Assembly (NCBI GenBank): GCA_027494055.1
Contig: JAOSJO010000001.1
Span: 1-64,000, forward strand
Length of the DNA stretch: 64,000 nt
Direction: 5' to 3'
From: Anaerolineae bacterium
Lineage (GTDB): Bacteria; Chloroflexota; Anaerolineae; Aggregatilineales; JAFGMM01
Part shown: one piece after another, positions 9,852-19,005 of the stretch
How positions within the stretch are numbered: the stretch's first letter is position 1
How the letters are laid out: every line of letters starts with the position of its first letter
The notes under the pieces: model-generated
What the model was told of the DNA's origin: nothing
The model's database searches: none
Seen by the model: only the letters and a program-made list of their open reading frames with translations
Made by a program: the position numbers and the translations under genes

Positions 9852-10586
9852 TCAGCCCGCGTATCCCATCTGTTGCAGGTAGGGACCGAAGTGCTCCTGG
9901 CAGAGGTCTAGCTCGCGCTGGCTCATGACCTCGCGATAGCGCCCGACGACCCCTTTGTTGAAATTGACGTGGCCCGCTTTGCCCGCGCTGAGCTGCGCCG
10001 GCGCGTAGCCGTCCACGACCTGCTGGATGGTCGCCTCAGGCACGTCAAGGCCGATGAAAGCGGCCAGGCGCGCGAGCGCCTGCGCCGGGTCGGCCAGCAG
10101 GTCTTCGTAGCGCGTGGTGATCACATTCGGGCAGTGCATCCACGCCTCCCAGATCAGCAGCCACCGCTTGACCAGCAGGATGGCCGCTTCCAGGTTCGTC
10201 GCCTGGGTGAAGATGCCTTCTTCGCCCCGGCTGCGCAGCCGCTCGCCGTGGTCGAACGCCGAGACCGCCACGTCGCGCGGGTCGCGGTAGATGTACGCGG
10301 CCTTCACCACGCCCGCGGCCATGAGGGCGCGGAGGGTCCGCGTTGGGCTGTCGTGCGTCTTGATCGCGAAGGTGTGGCCGAGGAGGTGCGGGACCACCAC
10401 GCGCAGCACATTGGTCGTGGTGTGTTTATCGATGTTGCAGTTGTGGTGCTTCAACACCGACTGCAACCCGTACCGTGCGCGGATGTCGCGCACATCCTCG
10501 TGGCCGGCGGCGATGAGGAGGTCGTTGGTGAGGTTGAAATACCACGCACTCCCAGACTTGGGCATCCCTGCGGATAAGACAATCAT
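9852..10586 (-). CDS. Sulfotransferase-family protein
   Basis: A 244-residue cytosolic-type sulfotransferase, close to the usual size for the family. The 5'-phosphosulfate-binding loop is PKSGSAW at residues 9-15. The 3'-phosphate-binding segment is YIYRDPRDVAVSAFDHG. A late PAPS-binding-like segment precedes NFNKGVVGRYREVMS, which corresponds to the conserved KG/RKG region near the C-terminus. Such enzymes move a sulfuryl group from PAPS to a hydroxyl or amine of a carbohydrate, lipid or small molecule; the acceptor here is unknown. It is encoded 56 bases after sucD on the same strand and may be read from the sucCD message. No PAPS-synthesis genes are in the window. Confidence 0.8.
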   Translation of the reverse strand: MIVLSAGMPKSGSAWYFNLTNDLLIAAGHEDVRDIRARYGLQSVLKHHNCNIDKHTTTNVLRVVVPHLLGHTFAIKTHDSPTRTLRALMAAGVVKAAYIYRDPRDVAVSAFDHGERLRSRGEEGIFTQATNLEAAILLVKRWLLIWEAWMHCPNVITTRYEDLLADPAQALARLAAFIGLDVPEATIQQVVDGYAPAQLSAGKAGHVNFNKGVVGRYREVMSQRELDLCQEHFGPYLQQMGYAG

Positions 10587-10642
10587 CGGCCTGCCTGAAC
10601 GCTCCGTTTCAGACTTCGCTCACGACCATGCCGGCGCGCACG

Positions 10643-11503
10643 CTACTGTGCCAGCAGCTCCGGTATCTGCTCCGGGTGCGCCGCCACCCTGACGCCCGCT
10701 GCCTCCAGCGCGGCGATCTTGTCGGCGGCGGTGCCCGCGCCGCCCTCCACGATGGCGCCGGCGTGCCCCATGCGGCGGCCCGGCGGCGCGGTCCGCCCGG
10801 CGATGAAGCCCACGACCGGCTTGGTCATGTGGTCGCGGACGAACGCGGCGGCGCGCTCCTCGTCGGTCCCGCCGATCTCGCCGATGAGGACAACCTGCTC
10901 GGTGTCGGGGTCGTTCTCGAAGAGGCGCAGGCAGTCGATGAAGCTGGTGCCGTTGATCGGGTCGCCGCCGATACCCACGCACGTGCTCTGCCCAAAGCCG
11001 GCCTGCGTGAGCGCGGCCACCACCTCATAGGTGAGCGTGCCGCTCCGCGAGACCACGCCCACCGGGCCGGGCGTGCCGATGTGGCCGGGCATGATGCCCA
11101 CCTTGGTCTGCCCCGGCGTGAGCAACCCCGGACAGTTGGGGCCGACGAGCCGCGCGTCGGCGCGGTCCAGGTAGGCGCGCACCTGGATCATGTCGCGGAT
11201 GGGGATTCCCTCCGTGATGCACACGATCAGCTTGATGCCGGCGTCCACCGCCTCGTAGATGGCGTCGGCGGCGAAGGCTGCGGGGACGTAGATCACGCTG
11301 GCGTTCCCGCCCGTCGCCTCGACCGCCGTGCGCATCGAGTCGAACACGGGCACGCCATGGACCCACTCGCCGCCCTTGCCGGGGGTCATCCCGGCGACGA
11401 CTTTCGTGCCGTAGTCGATCATCTGCGCGGTGTGGAATCGGCCCTCGCGCCCGGTGATGCCCTGTACGATCAGGCGTGTGTCCTTGTCAGCCAGGATTGC
11501 CAT
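10643..11503 (-). CDS. sucD: Succinyl-CoA synthetase alpha subunit
   Basis: A 286-residue protein of normal length. The CoA-binding Rossmann domain starts with [14 protein letters not shown] and AGMTPGKGG. The ligase part contains [12 protein letters not shown], the phosphohistidine site [11 protein letters not shown] (His near residue 247) and [16 protein letters not shown]. With SucC it interconverts succinyl-CoA plus ADP/GDP and succinate plus ATP/GTP in the TCA cycle. The start lies two bases after the sucC stop, so the two subunits are translationally coupled as an operon. A second, diverged SucD-like protein is encoded at 29585-30510. Confidence 0.96.
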   Translation of the reverse strand: MAILADKDTRLIVQGITGREGRFHTAQMIDYGTKVVAGMTPGKGGEWVHGVPVFDSMRTAVEATGGNASVIYVPAAFAADAIYEAVDAGIKLIVCITEGIPIRDMIQVRAYLDRADARLVGPNCPGLLTPGQTKVGIMPGHIGTPGPVGVVSRSGTLTYEVVAALTQAGFGQSTCVGIGGDPINGTSFIDCLRLFENDPDTEQVVLIGEIGGTDEERAAAFVRDHMTKPVVGFIAGRTAPPGRRMGHAGAIVEGGAGTAADKIAALEAAGVRVAAHPEQIPELLAQ

Positions 11504-11505
11504 GT

Positions 11506-12657
11506 CTACGCTCCTTCACGGGCGGCCTGGACCGCGACCTCGGCGGCTTCGGCCAGTGTCGGCACACAGCAGATCAGGTTCGGCAGGCCAGCCGCTTCGA
11601 CGAGGCGCTGGCCCTCTTCCTCGTTGGTGCCAACCAGCCGGACCACCATCGGCGCTTCCATGCCCACCTCGCGCACCGCCTGGACGATGCCCTTGGCGAC
11701 CTCGTCGGCGCGGGTGATCCCGCCGAAGATGTTGCACAGCACAACCTTGACGTTCGGGTCGTCCAGGATGATGCGGAGCGCCGCCGATACCCGGTCGGCC
11801 TGCGCGCCGCCGCCGATGTCGAGGAAGTTGGCCGGCGCGCCGCCGAACAGCTTGGTCATGTCCATCGTCGCCATCGCCAGCCCCGCGCCGTTGACCAGGC
11901 ACCCGATCTCGCCGTCGAGCTTCACGTAGCTCAGGCCGGCCGCGCGCGCCATCGTCTCTGCCCGTGGTTCGGCCTCGGTGTCGCGGAGCGCCTCCAGGTC
12001 GGGGTGGCGGTACAGCGCGTTGTCGTCAAGCGACATCTTGCCATCGATTGCGATCAACCCGCCTTCGGTGAGCGCCAGCGGGTTGATCTCGGCGAGCGTC
12101 GCGTCACTCTCGTAGTAGCAGCGGTACAGCGCGTGGGCGATCTCGCTGAATTGCCGCCAGTGGGCGCGCGGCAGCTCGATGCCGATGGCGAGGTTGCGGA
12201 TCTGGTAATCGCACAGGCCCAGGTTGGGGTCCACGTACTCGCGGAAGACCCGGTCCGGCGTCTGGCGCGCCACCTCTTCGATTTCGACGCCGCCCTCAGA
12301 GGAACAGATCAGCACCGGGCGGCGCGCCTGGCGGTCGTTGGTCACGCCGAGGTAAATCTCAGACCATTCGCCCGAAAGCGCCGGGTCGATGAGCACCTTG
12401 CCCACGGTGTGCCCTCGGATGTCCATGCCCAGGATTTGCGCGGCGTGCTCGCGCGCCTCGTCGGGCGTCCGGGCCAGCTTGACGCCGCCGGCCTTGCCGC
12501 GCCCGCCGGTGAGCACCTGCGCCTTGACGACGACCGGGCCGCTGAGCGCCCTGGCGATGTCATAGGCCTCCTGGGGGGTCCGCGCCACTTTGCCCTTTGG
12601 GATGGGGATGCCGTAGTCGCCGAAGCGGAATTTCGACTGGTATTCGTGCAGGTTCAT
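11506..12657 (-). CDS. sucC: Succinyl-CoA synthetase beta subunit (ADP/GDP-forming)
   Basis: A 383-residue ATP-grasp subunit. It starts [20 protein letters not shown], the expected beginning for SucC, and the frame could extend further upstream only into unlikely sequence. The ATP-grasp fold shows [20 protein letters not shown], the conserved nucleotide-binding loop. The C-terminal ligase domain has [13 protein letters not shown] and [22 protein letters not shown] precedes the ATG at 12657 by about nine bases. It is the first gene of the sucCD pair. A 30-bp palindrome belonging to the neighbouring REP-associated transposase lies about 40 bases upstream. Confidence 0.96.
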   Translation of the reverse strand: MNLHEYQSKFRFGDYGIPIPKGKVARTPQEAYDIARALSGPVVVKAQVLTGGRGKAGGVKLARTPDEAREHAAQILGMDIRGHTVGKVLIDPALSGEWSEIYLGVTNDRQARRPVLICSSEGGVEIEEVARQTPDRVFREYVDPNLGLCDYQIRNLAIGIELPRAHWRQFSEIAHALYRCYYESDATLAEINPLALTEGGLIAIDGKMSLDDNALYRHPDLEALRDTEAEPRAETMARAAGLSYVKLDGEIGCLVNGAGLAMATMDMTKLFGGAPANFLDIGGGAQADRVSAALRIILDDPNVKVVLCNIFGGITRADEVAKGIVQAVREVGMEAPMVVRLVGTNEEEGQRLVEAAGLPNLICCVPTLAEAAEVAVQAAREGA

Positions 12658-12698
12658 GAACAGCGTTTCTCCTGTTGTGTGAGGTCCAAGGTGGCGGC

Positions 12699-12728
12699 GG
12701 TAGGGGCAAGGCATGCCTTGCCCCTACC
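12699..12728. repeat. REP-type palindrome flanking the transposase (3' side)
   Basis: A perfect 30-bp palindrome whose half-site is GGTAGGGGCAAGGCA. It lies ten bases beyond the stop codon of the RAYT gene. The identical core occurs at 13313-13340, and a variant lies inside the RAYT gene at 12984-13011. Confidence 0.85.
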
Positions 12729-12736
12729 GCGCGATT

Positions 12737-13288
12737 CTACGTCTTTTCACGCGCGCACACCGGGTTTTCGGAGTCCAACTCCCAGTGCGCGGGATTGTCA
12801 ACGATGTATTGCCGGATGCGGTTCAGGTCCTCCTCGTCACGGATAACGTGGTCGTAGTAGCCGCGTTGCCATATGGTCATGCGGGGCGTCTTGCGTATTT
12901 CGTTGATCTGTTTCGTCACAGCGGATTTGAATGAACCGACAATGGCCGATAACGAGCCGGCGACAGACCTGCCGAATCCCGACGTAGGGGCAGTACATAC
13001 CTTGCCCCTACCCTCCTCATCAACGATCACGATGACCCCATGCACATGATTTGGCATCACTACAAACGCATCCAACTCGACATACGGGAAGTGTGCGGGA
13101 ATATCGAACCAGCAATCCTGTACGATTTCCCCGAAACCGCTCAACTGCATCGCACTATCGACGACCTCCCCGAACAGACAGGTCCGATGATGCGTGCAGA
13201 TCGTGACGAAATACGCACCCTCCTGCGCATAATCGTATCCCTGCAACCGAATCGAACGACGATGATGTGTATTGGGGTCATGTCGCAT
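12737..13288 (-). mobile_element. REP-associated tyrosine transposase (RAYT, Y1/IS200-like)
   Basis: A 183-residue HUH-type Y1 transposase. The N-terminal part has RRSIRLQGYDY and GAYFVTICTHHRTCLFG, the standard opening of TnpA-REP proteins. The HUH motif is MPNHVHGVIVI (HVH). The catalytic helix region WQRGYYDHVIRDEEDLNRI carries the candidate Tyr, and IRQYIVDNPAHWE is the usual C-terminal signature. I start at ATG 13288, where the conserved sequence begins. Near-identical 28-30 bp palindromes stand on both sides and a variant one lies within the gene. This is the arrangement known for RAYTs, which are thought to process REP palindromes. The reading frame is intact, so activity is possible. 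Confidence 0.88.
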
Positions 13289-13312
13289 AACACAACGTAC
13301 CCGAACCCATGT

Positions 13313-13340
13313 GTAGGGGCAAGGCATGCCTTGCCCCTAC
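13313..13340. repeat. REP-type palindrome flanking the transposase (5' side)
   Basis: A perfect 28-bp palindrome (half-site GTAGGGGCAAGGCA), identical in core to 12699-12728. It lies about 25 bases upstream of the RAYT start, on the side of kbl. Confidence 0.85.
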
Positions 13341-13380
13341 GACCCTAACCACTCCCAGTGCGCGGGATATTCGGCCCGCA

Positions 13381-14568
13381 TCAAATCACGCCCAACTCGC
13401 GCCCGACCCTGGCGAACGCTTCCAACCCCGTGTCGAGATCGTCCTGCGAGTGGGCGGCGGTGTTCATCACGCGGATGCGCGCCTTGCCCTGCGGCACGGT
13501 GGGGTATCCAAGCGCCATCGCGAACACGCCCTCTTCGAAAAGGCGCTTGCTGAACTGCTGCGCCAGCGGCGCTTCGCCGAGCATCACCGGCACGATGGGC
13601 GTCTCGGTCAGGCCGGTGTCAAAGCCGAGGCGCTGCATCTCGGTCTTGAAGTACCCCGCGTTGGACCACAGCCGCTCCACCAGTTCGGTGCTCGCCTCCA
13701 AAAGCTCCACCGCCGCGAGGCACGCCGCGACGTCGGGCACCGTCATTGCGCTGGAGAAGAGGAAGGGCCGCCCTCGCTGGCGCAGCCAATCGATGATGAC
13801 GCGCTTCCCGGCCACCATGCCGCCCATCACGCCAAACGCCTTCGACATCGTGCCGACCTCGATGTCCACCGCGCCGTGCAGCCCAAAGTGATCGACAATG
13901 CCGCGCCCGCCCCTGCCGAGCACGCCCTCGCCGTGCGCGTCGTCCACCATCAGCAGGATGTCGTGCTCCTGGGCGATCTCGGCCAGCGCCGGCAGCGGCG
14001 CGATGTCGCCGTCCATGGAGAACACGCCGTCGGTGACGATGAGCATCCGGTTGTACGCGCCGCTCGCTTTCGCCTCCGCGATGCGGGCGCGCAGGTCGGC
14101 GGGGTCATTGTGCGCGTAGGCCACGATCTCGGCGCGGCTGAGCCGGCACCCGTCGATGATGCTGGCGTGGTTCAGCCGGTCTGAGAAGATCACATCGCCG
14201 CGCCCGACCAGCGCCGGGATGGTGGCGAGGTTGGCGCTGAAGCCGCTCTGGAAGGTGATCGCCGCCTCCGCGCTCTTGAATTGCGCCAGCCGTTCCTCAA
14301 GCTGGACGTGCAGGCTCATCGTGCCGGCGATGGTGCGCACCGCGCCCGGCCCCACGCCGTACTGTTCGATGGCCTCGCGCGCCGCCTCGCGCAGCCGGGG
14401 GTGGTTGGCGAGGCCGAGGTAGTTGTTGGCGCAGAAGTTGAGCACCCGCCTGCCATCGACAGTGAGCCACGCGCCCATCGGGCTTTCGATGGTGCGGATA
14501 TTGGTGAACAGGCCCTGCGCCTTGAGGCTGTCAAGCTCCTGCTCGATCCATTGGGTCTTGGTTGACAT
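13381..14568 (-). CDS. kbl: Glycine C-acetyltransferase (2-amino-3-ketobutyrate CoA ligase)
   Basis: A 395-residue PLP enzyme of the alpha-oxoamine synthase family. The N-terminal motif [13 protein letters not shown], the substrate region [17 protein letters not shown], the aspartate in [11 protein letters not shown] and the PLP lysine in [12 protein letters not shown] are all present. The length and the GAVRTIAGT segment fit Kbl, which cleaves 2-amino-3-ketobutyrate with CoA to glycine and acetyl-CoA in threonine breakdown. 8-Amino-7-oxononanoate synthase (BioF) is the main alternative, because the two families overlap and many bacterial members are promiscuous. No threonine dehydrogenase or biotin gene is nearby to decide. 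GGGAG stands a few bases before the ATG. Confidence 0.85.
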   Translation of the reverse strand: MSTKTQWIEQELDSLKAQGLFTNIRTIESPMGAWLTVDGRRVLNFCANNYLGLANHPRLREAAREAIEQYGVGPGAVRTIAGTMSLHVQLEERLAQFKSAEAAITFQSGFSANLATIPALVGRGDVIFSDRLNHASIIDGCRLSRAEIVAYAHNDPADLRARIAEAKASGAYNRMLIVTDGVFSMDGDIAPLPALAEIAQEHDILLMVDDAHGEGVLGRGGRGIVDHFGLHGAVDIEVGTMSKAFGVMGGMVAGKRVIIDWLRQRGRPFLFSSAMTVPDVAACLAAVELLEASTELVERLWSNAGYFKTEMQRLGFDTGLTETPIVPVMLGEAPLAQQFSKRLFEEGVFAMALGYPTVPQGKARIRVMNTAAHSQDDLDTGLEAFARVGRELGVI

Positions 14569-14682
14569 GGTTTCTCCCGGTCGAATCGTGCAATGCGCAA
14601 AAGAGAACGAGGGTCACACTCAATATAACACCGAGCAAATCTCGCGCCAAGACGCGCGGGCGTTTGGGCACGTCGGGCGGCG

Positions 14683-17190
14683 TCAGCCATCATCCGCCGC
14701 AAGCCGCGCGGCTATAGCCTCCGCCAGGTAGGGATCGAGCCGGGCAATCGTCTCGTAGAGCGCGGCGGCCTCATCCCGCCGGCCCGTGTCCTCGTACCGC
14801 GCCGCGAGGTCCAGCCACGGCGCGTAAGTGGACGCGCCCAGGCCCGGCGCGCGCAGTTGCGGCAGGTGGTCGAAGCGCGCCAGCATCCCGAAGATGCTCC
14901 CGTAGCTCGCGACGGTGAAGTTCTGCGCTACGTTCCGCGCGGGCACGCTCGCCGCCAGCAGCGCCTCGGCCTGGTCCCAGTCGCCGGCGTTGATGGCGAC
15001 CTGCGCCAGAATGTAACGGGCGCGCGCGCCTTGCGTCGGGTTGATGAACAACACGGTGCGCGCGTCGCGCGCGGCCTCCTCCCACTCGCCCACCGCGACC
15101 GCGCTCTCCGCGCGATAGTAGTATCCCTGCCACCGCCCCGGCTGGCGCGCAATCGCGCTGTCGAACCACGCCAGCGCCCTGCCGTGATCGCCGACAGCCT
15201 GGTAGTAGCGCCCGGTCGCCTCGTCGGGCACGCCGCCCGCCGCCAGCAGCGCCGCCGCCGCGTCCAGGTCACCCGCCGCCAACGCCAGGTCGATTGCGTC
15301 GGCTGCGTCCGCACCACGCATGGCGGCCTCGACGACGGCCCGGTGCGCCACGCCCGCGCCGGACTCCGCCCAGAAGCGCGGATCCGCCAGCGTCGGGTTC
15401 TCGCGCAGCGCCTGCGCGTAAGCGTCGAGCGCGCCGGCCCGCGCGCCCGCCGCCTCGCGATACCGCCCCAGCGCCAGCCAGTACGCCGGCTCGCGCGGGT
15501 ACAGCGCACAGGCCTGCTCCAGCGCCGCCACGGCCGTCGGCCAGTCGCCCCGCTGCGCGTAGAGCGCCCCCAGGTTCGCGTAGCCGACGTCAAACGTCGG
15601 GCGGGCCGCGACCACCCCCTCATGCGCGGCGATGGCGCGGTCCAGATAGGCCGCCGGCGCGCCCGCCGCGAGCCGCCCCAACACGTAGGCGGCGTGCGCC
15701 TGGTACAGGTCGAGCGCCGGGTCGATGGCCTGCGCCTGCTCGGCGGCCTCAAGCGCCACCTCCAGCGCACTTGCGTCGAGGTGCGCCGCGCTGCGCCCCA
15801 GGTTGAACATCGCGGCGTCGATGGGCGCGAACGCCGCCGCGTAGGCTGCCAGCAGCGCGAGCGCCGGCACGGCCCAGCGCCGGTCGCGCGCGCCGACCCT
15901 GCCCCCGGCGGCGACCACATACGCCCCGCAGACGAGCAGCGGCAGCACCACCGGCGTAAACTCGAACAGGTCGAACATGCTGTGCGCGCCAAAGCCGACG
16001 CCCGCCGCCAGGCAGCCCTCCAGGCGGCGGCGTTGCGCCGCGCCTGCCGCACGCCACCGCGCCCACCATGCCCGCAGCACGGCCACCGCCAGCCACGCCA
16101 GCACCGCCACGCCGACCAGCCCCAGCTCGGCGGCGACGTGCAGCGGCAGGTTGTGGGCCTTGTGGAGCCAGTCCACATCCAGCACCAGCCCCGGCTCGCG
16201 GTAGGCGCGCACCGCCGCACTGTACATCGCGGGGCCGACGCCGAGCACAGGATGGTCGCGCGCCATCTCGACCGCGCTGCGCCAGAGGTCGAGCCGCGCC
16301 GTGTCGCCGGTCGTGCGCCCGGCAAAGGTGCGCGCCAGCAGGAAGACCCCTGCGGCAATCACAGGGACCGCCAGCGCAGCCGCCAGCGCCAGGGTCCGGG
16401 GGCGCGCCGCCCTGCGCCAGCGGGTCAGCCCGGCCTGCCGCAAGGCCCAGAACGCGACCAGCACCGCCGCGCCCGTTGCGCCGGACAGCCACCCGCCGCG
16501 CGACTGGGTGAGCGCCAGCGTCGCCGCCAGCCCCGCGACGAGCGCCCACAGCAGCCAGCGGCGAGCGCGGCTGCGCGCCGTGGCCGCCCACATCGCCGTG
16601 ACGGGCATGAGCACCGCGACAAGGCCCGCCAGCAGGTTGGCGTTGTTCATCGCCCACCCCACGCGGCGCAGCACCGGCGGCAGCAGCCCCGCGCCAACGG
16701 CGGGCCAGCTCTGGACGAATGGCGGCAGGCCGAAATACCAGCGGGTCGCCTCGACCGCGCTGGTCGCCACCGCGACCGCGCCCGCCAGGAACAGCCCCAC
16801 GAAGACCCACCGCTGCCAGCCGCGTTGCATGAGATCGACGAGCAGGTAGAAGCCCAGGATGTGCACGAACTGCGTCCAGGTCTGCGCCAGGCTCACGCGC
16901 GGGTGCGCCGAGGCGAGCGCGCTAACGATCAGCGCCAACCCGAAGACCAGCAGCGGCCCGTCGAGCGGCGTGCGCGGGAACCCCCGCCGGCTGCGCCACA
17001 GCGCGATCAGCCATGCCGCCAGCAGCGCCGTCGTGACGACCTGGTGCAGCACGTAGGGCCAGAAGTTGGTCTGAGTGGAGGCCCCGCCGCCAAACAGACA
17101 GAAGTAGAGGACGAAGAGGACCACAAGCAGGTGGAACGCGCCTCCCGCCGCCCTGGGCCGGTCTGGGATGGCGTGAGTCGCTTCATCCAA
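14683..17190 (-). CDS. O-antigen ligase/polymerase-like membrane protein with TPR domain
   Basis: An 835-residue two-part protein. About 450 N-terminal residues form ten or more membrane helices and carry the Wzy/WaaL-type (Wzy_C) signature. This includes WAMNNANLLAGLVAVLMP, LTQSRGGWLS and the periplasmic loop ARDHPVLGVGP followed by HKAHNLPLHVAAELGLVG. The remaining part is a set of TPR-like helical repeats, for example YANLGALYAQRGDW and YWLALGRYREAAGARAGA. Members of this family join or polymerise surface glycans, and TPR tails are common in Gram-positive and Chloroflexota relatives. The apparent start is a TTG at 17190, and the true start is uncertain. It follows the PIG-L deacetylase by 46 bases on the same strand, which suggests a role in surface polysaccharide modification. 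Confidence 0.8.
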   Translation of the reverse strand: MDEATHAIPDRPRAAGGAFHLLVVLFVLYFCLFGGGASTQTNFWPYVLHQVVTTALLAAWLIALWRSRRGFPRTPLDGPLLVFGLALIVSALASAHPRVSLAQTWTQFVHILGFYLLVDLMQRGWQRWVFVGLFLAGAVAVATSAVEATRWYFGLPPFVQSWPAVGAGLLPPVLRRVGWAMNNANLLAGLVAVLMPVTAMWAATARSRARRWLLWALVAGLAATLALTQSRGGWLSGATGAAVLVAFWALRQAGLTRWRRAARPRTLALAAALAVPVIAAGVFLLARTFAGRTTGDTARLDLWRSAVEMARDHPVLGVGPAMYSAAVRAYREPGLVLDVDWLHKAHNLPLHVAAELGLVGVAVLAWLAVAVLRAWWARWRAAGAAQRRRLEGCLAAGVGFGAHSMFDLFEFTPVVLPLLVCGAYVVAAGGRVGARDRRWAVPALALLAAYAAAFAPIDAAMFNLGRSAAHLDASALEVALEAAEQAQAIDPALDLYQAHAAYVLGRLAAGAPAAYLDRAIAAHEGVVAARPTFDVGYANLGALYAQRGDWPTAVAALEQACALYPREPAYWLALGRYREAAGARAGALDAYAQALRENPTLADPRFWAESGAGVAHRAVVEAAMRGADAADAIDLALAAGDLDAAAALLAAGGVPDEATGRYYQAVGDHGRALAWFDSAIARQPGRWQGYYYRAESAVAVGEWEEAARDARTVLFINPTQGARARYILAQVAINAGDWDQAEALLAASVPARNVAQNFTVASYGSIFGMLARFDHLPQLRAPGLGASTYAPWLDLAARYEDTGRRDEAAALYETIARLDPYLAEAIAARLAADDG

Positions 17191-17236
17191 CGGCTGTTTT
17201 CCCCATGGAATCGGAACGCCGCGCGTGGCGCACGCT

Positions 17237-17941
17237 TCAGTCGAGGAGCAGGCTCGGCTGGCGCGTGAAGTGGAGCAACGTGTGCGGGCGCATCAAGGTA
17301 ACGGCCTTCTGGTAGCCCGCGAGCGCGCCGCGCACCGTCCCCAGCGCCTCGTAGTAATCGTAGTAGCGGAAGCTGGCATAGCCCTCGCGCATCAGCGCGT
17401 GGGTCTTGAGCAGCTTGAGGTAGTCGTCGAACACGTCGGACACGTCCAGGTACACGTCGGCGGAATAGCCCTCCATGTCCTCCCAGTTCTCCGGGTAGAG
17501 CACCGCCCTGGGCGCGTGCGCCGGTTGTGCGCGCATGAACGCCGGCAGCGCGGCGTTGAACATCGCCCGGTGCACGATCTCGTGTGTATTGTTGTGGTCG
17601 CGGTGGAAGCTCCCGCGCCAGTGCGTGAGCAGCACCGTGGGCCGGTACTTGCGGATCAGGTCGGCGACGGCCCAGATCGCGTCATCGGTGACCTCAAGCT
17701 CGCCGTCCTGGTAGGGCAGGATTTCCAGGTTCGCCCCGACGAACGCCGCCGAGGCCTGCGCGTCGGCGATGCGCATCGGGTTGTACGCTTCGGGCGACAG
17801 CGTGGGGTGGCCCTTGTCGCCGGCGGTCAGATGTACGATGGTCACCTCCCAGCCCGCGCGCCTGTGCTTGAGCATGGCTGCGCCGGCCATGTTCTCCGCG
17901 TCCGAGATGTGCGCACCGATGACCATGAGGTGGTTGGGCAT
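17237..17941 (-). CDS. PIG-L family deacetylase
   Basis: A 234-residue LmbE/PIG-L-type zinc hydrolase, which removes acetyl groups from N-acetylglucosamine-containing substrates. The first zinc motif reads GAHISDAEN where the family standard is AHPDDE, so the Asp thought to be the general base is Ser. The second motif, FHRDHNNTHEIV, is intact. I choose ATG 17941 because AGGAG stands seven bases upstream; the ATG at 17959 would overlap the upstream stop as ATGA and is a credible alternative. It is downstream of the GNAT gene and upstream of the O-antigen-ligase-like gene. The altered motif resembles a subfamily of uncertain substrate, so a sugar deacetylase role is inferred, not shown. Confidence 0.82.
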   Translation of the reverse strand: MPNHLMVIGAHISDAENMAGAAMLKHRRAGWEVTIVHLTAGDKGHPTLSPEAYNPMRIADAQASAAFVGANLEILPYQDGELEVTDDAIWAVADLIRKYRPTVLLTHWRGSFHRDHNNTHEIVHRAMFNAALPAFMRAQPAHAPRAVLYPENWEDMEGYSADVYLDVSDVFDDYLKLLKTHALMREGYASFRYYDYYEALGTVRGALAGYQKAVTLMRPHTLLHFTRQPSLLLD

Positions 17942-17955
17942 TGCGTCGCTCCTGT

Positions 17956-18900
17956 TCATAGCGTCTTGCGCAGGATCGCGAATTCGCGCCGGCGCTTGAA
18001 CCCGGCCAGCGCGTAGAGCCGCGCGGCGTCCTCGCCGGTCCACAGGAAGTAGGCGTAGAACACGTGGCGCGCGCTCATGATCGACAGGCAGCGGAACAGC
18101 AGCAGCCGCCCGATGCCCAGGTTGCGGCAGTCTGGCCGCACGCCAAAAGGCCCAAAGCGCTCGCCGCGCTGCTGGCAGAAGCCCACGACCGCGCCACGCT
18201 GCCGAGCCACCAGGAAGCAGATCGGGCTACCCCCGCCGCCTCCGAAGTATTGGAGCAGGTATTCCTGGGCGTGGCGGAACCAGTCCCAGCCGAAGTGCTC
18301 CACGAGGAAGGGCATCAGGTCGGGGAGGTCGGCGCTGGTCACGGGCCGGATGGTGACGCCGTCCTCCTGCTCGCGCCTGCGCTCCAGCGCCAGGATGTCG
18401 GGCGGAATCTGGAAGCCGGTCAGGTCCGCGCCCATGCTGATCGCGCGGTACAGCTCCTCGAAGCCCACCGCGCCCTTGAGGAACGGGAGCGTGCCGGGGT
18501 AGGCGTTGACGTCCACGCCGGGCACGAAGTAGTTGGGCACGTAGGGCGAAATGGCAACCTCTTTGCGGCCCTCCCCGGCCAGCCGGTCGAGCGCGTGGCC
18601 GAACAGCGCCCGCCCGATGCCGCGCCGCTGGTAGTCGGGGTGCACGCCGAAGGCCGTGATCCACGCGCGCTCCGGCTCCAGCCCTTGCAGGAAGAGCGGC
18701 ACCTGCCGCGCGAGCGCCAGCACGAAACCCACCACGCGCCCATCCGCAACGGCGACGGGCAGGCGCTCCGGGTGGAAGTTTGGATCGAGGAGCACCTGGG
18801 TGCGGAAGATCTCCGCGCTGATGCGGTCGTGGGTCATGGCGGCGTGCCAGACGTCGAGGAGTCCGGCCTCGTCGGCGCCCTGGTACGGTCTGATCTGCAT
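17956..18900 (-). CDS. Double-GNAT N-acetyltransferase
   Basis: A 314-residue protein with two tandem GNAT folds. The first shows the acetyl-CoA-binding P-loop in FGVHPDYQRRGIGRALFGHAL (residues about 95-115). The second shows GVRPDCRNLGIGRLLLFRC near residue 265. Residues RPYQGADEAGLLDVWHAA and RPVTSADLPDLMPFLVEHF open the two domains. AAAGGATG precedes the ATG at 18900. It partly overlaps the start region of the PIG-L gene and may be translated with it. The acyl acceptor is unknown. Confidence 0.82.
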   Translation of the reverse strand: MQIRPYQGADEAGLLDVWHAAMTHDRISAEIFRTQVLLDPNFHPERLPVAVADGRVVGFVLALARQVPLFLQGLEPERAWITAFGVHPDYQRRGIGRALFGHALDRLAGEGRKEVAISPYVPNYFVPGVDVNAYPGTLPFLKGAVGFEELYRAISMGADLTGFQIPPDILALERRREQEDGVTIRPVTSADLPDLMPFLVEHFGWDWFRHAQEYLLQYFGGGGGSPICFLVARQRGAVVGFCQQRGERFGPFGVRPDCRNLGIGRLLLFRCLSIMSARHVFYAYFLWTGEDAARLYALAGFKRRREFAILRKTL

Positions 18901-19005
18901 GGCGGTTCATCCTTTGCGTCCGGTCAGCGCCCCGGCCAAAAAGGGGCGCGACAAGCAAGAGAGACAGCCCCAGCGCAATCCCCCCGCGCCCGCATCTCTG
19001 GCGGC

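Noticed and set aside
10628..12846. Long plus-strand open frames opposite sucCD
   Set aside because: They are shadows of the minus-strand genes in GC-rich DNA, with low-complexity translations and no conserved motifs.
14857..17268. An 800-codon plus-strand frame opposite the O-antigen-ligase-like gene
   Set aside because: Its translation is Arg/Gly/Ala-rich and repetitive, whereas the minus-strand frame shows membrane helices and family motifs.
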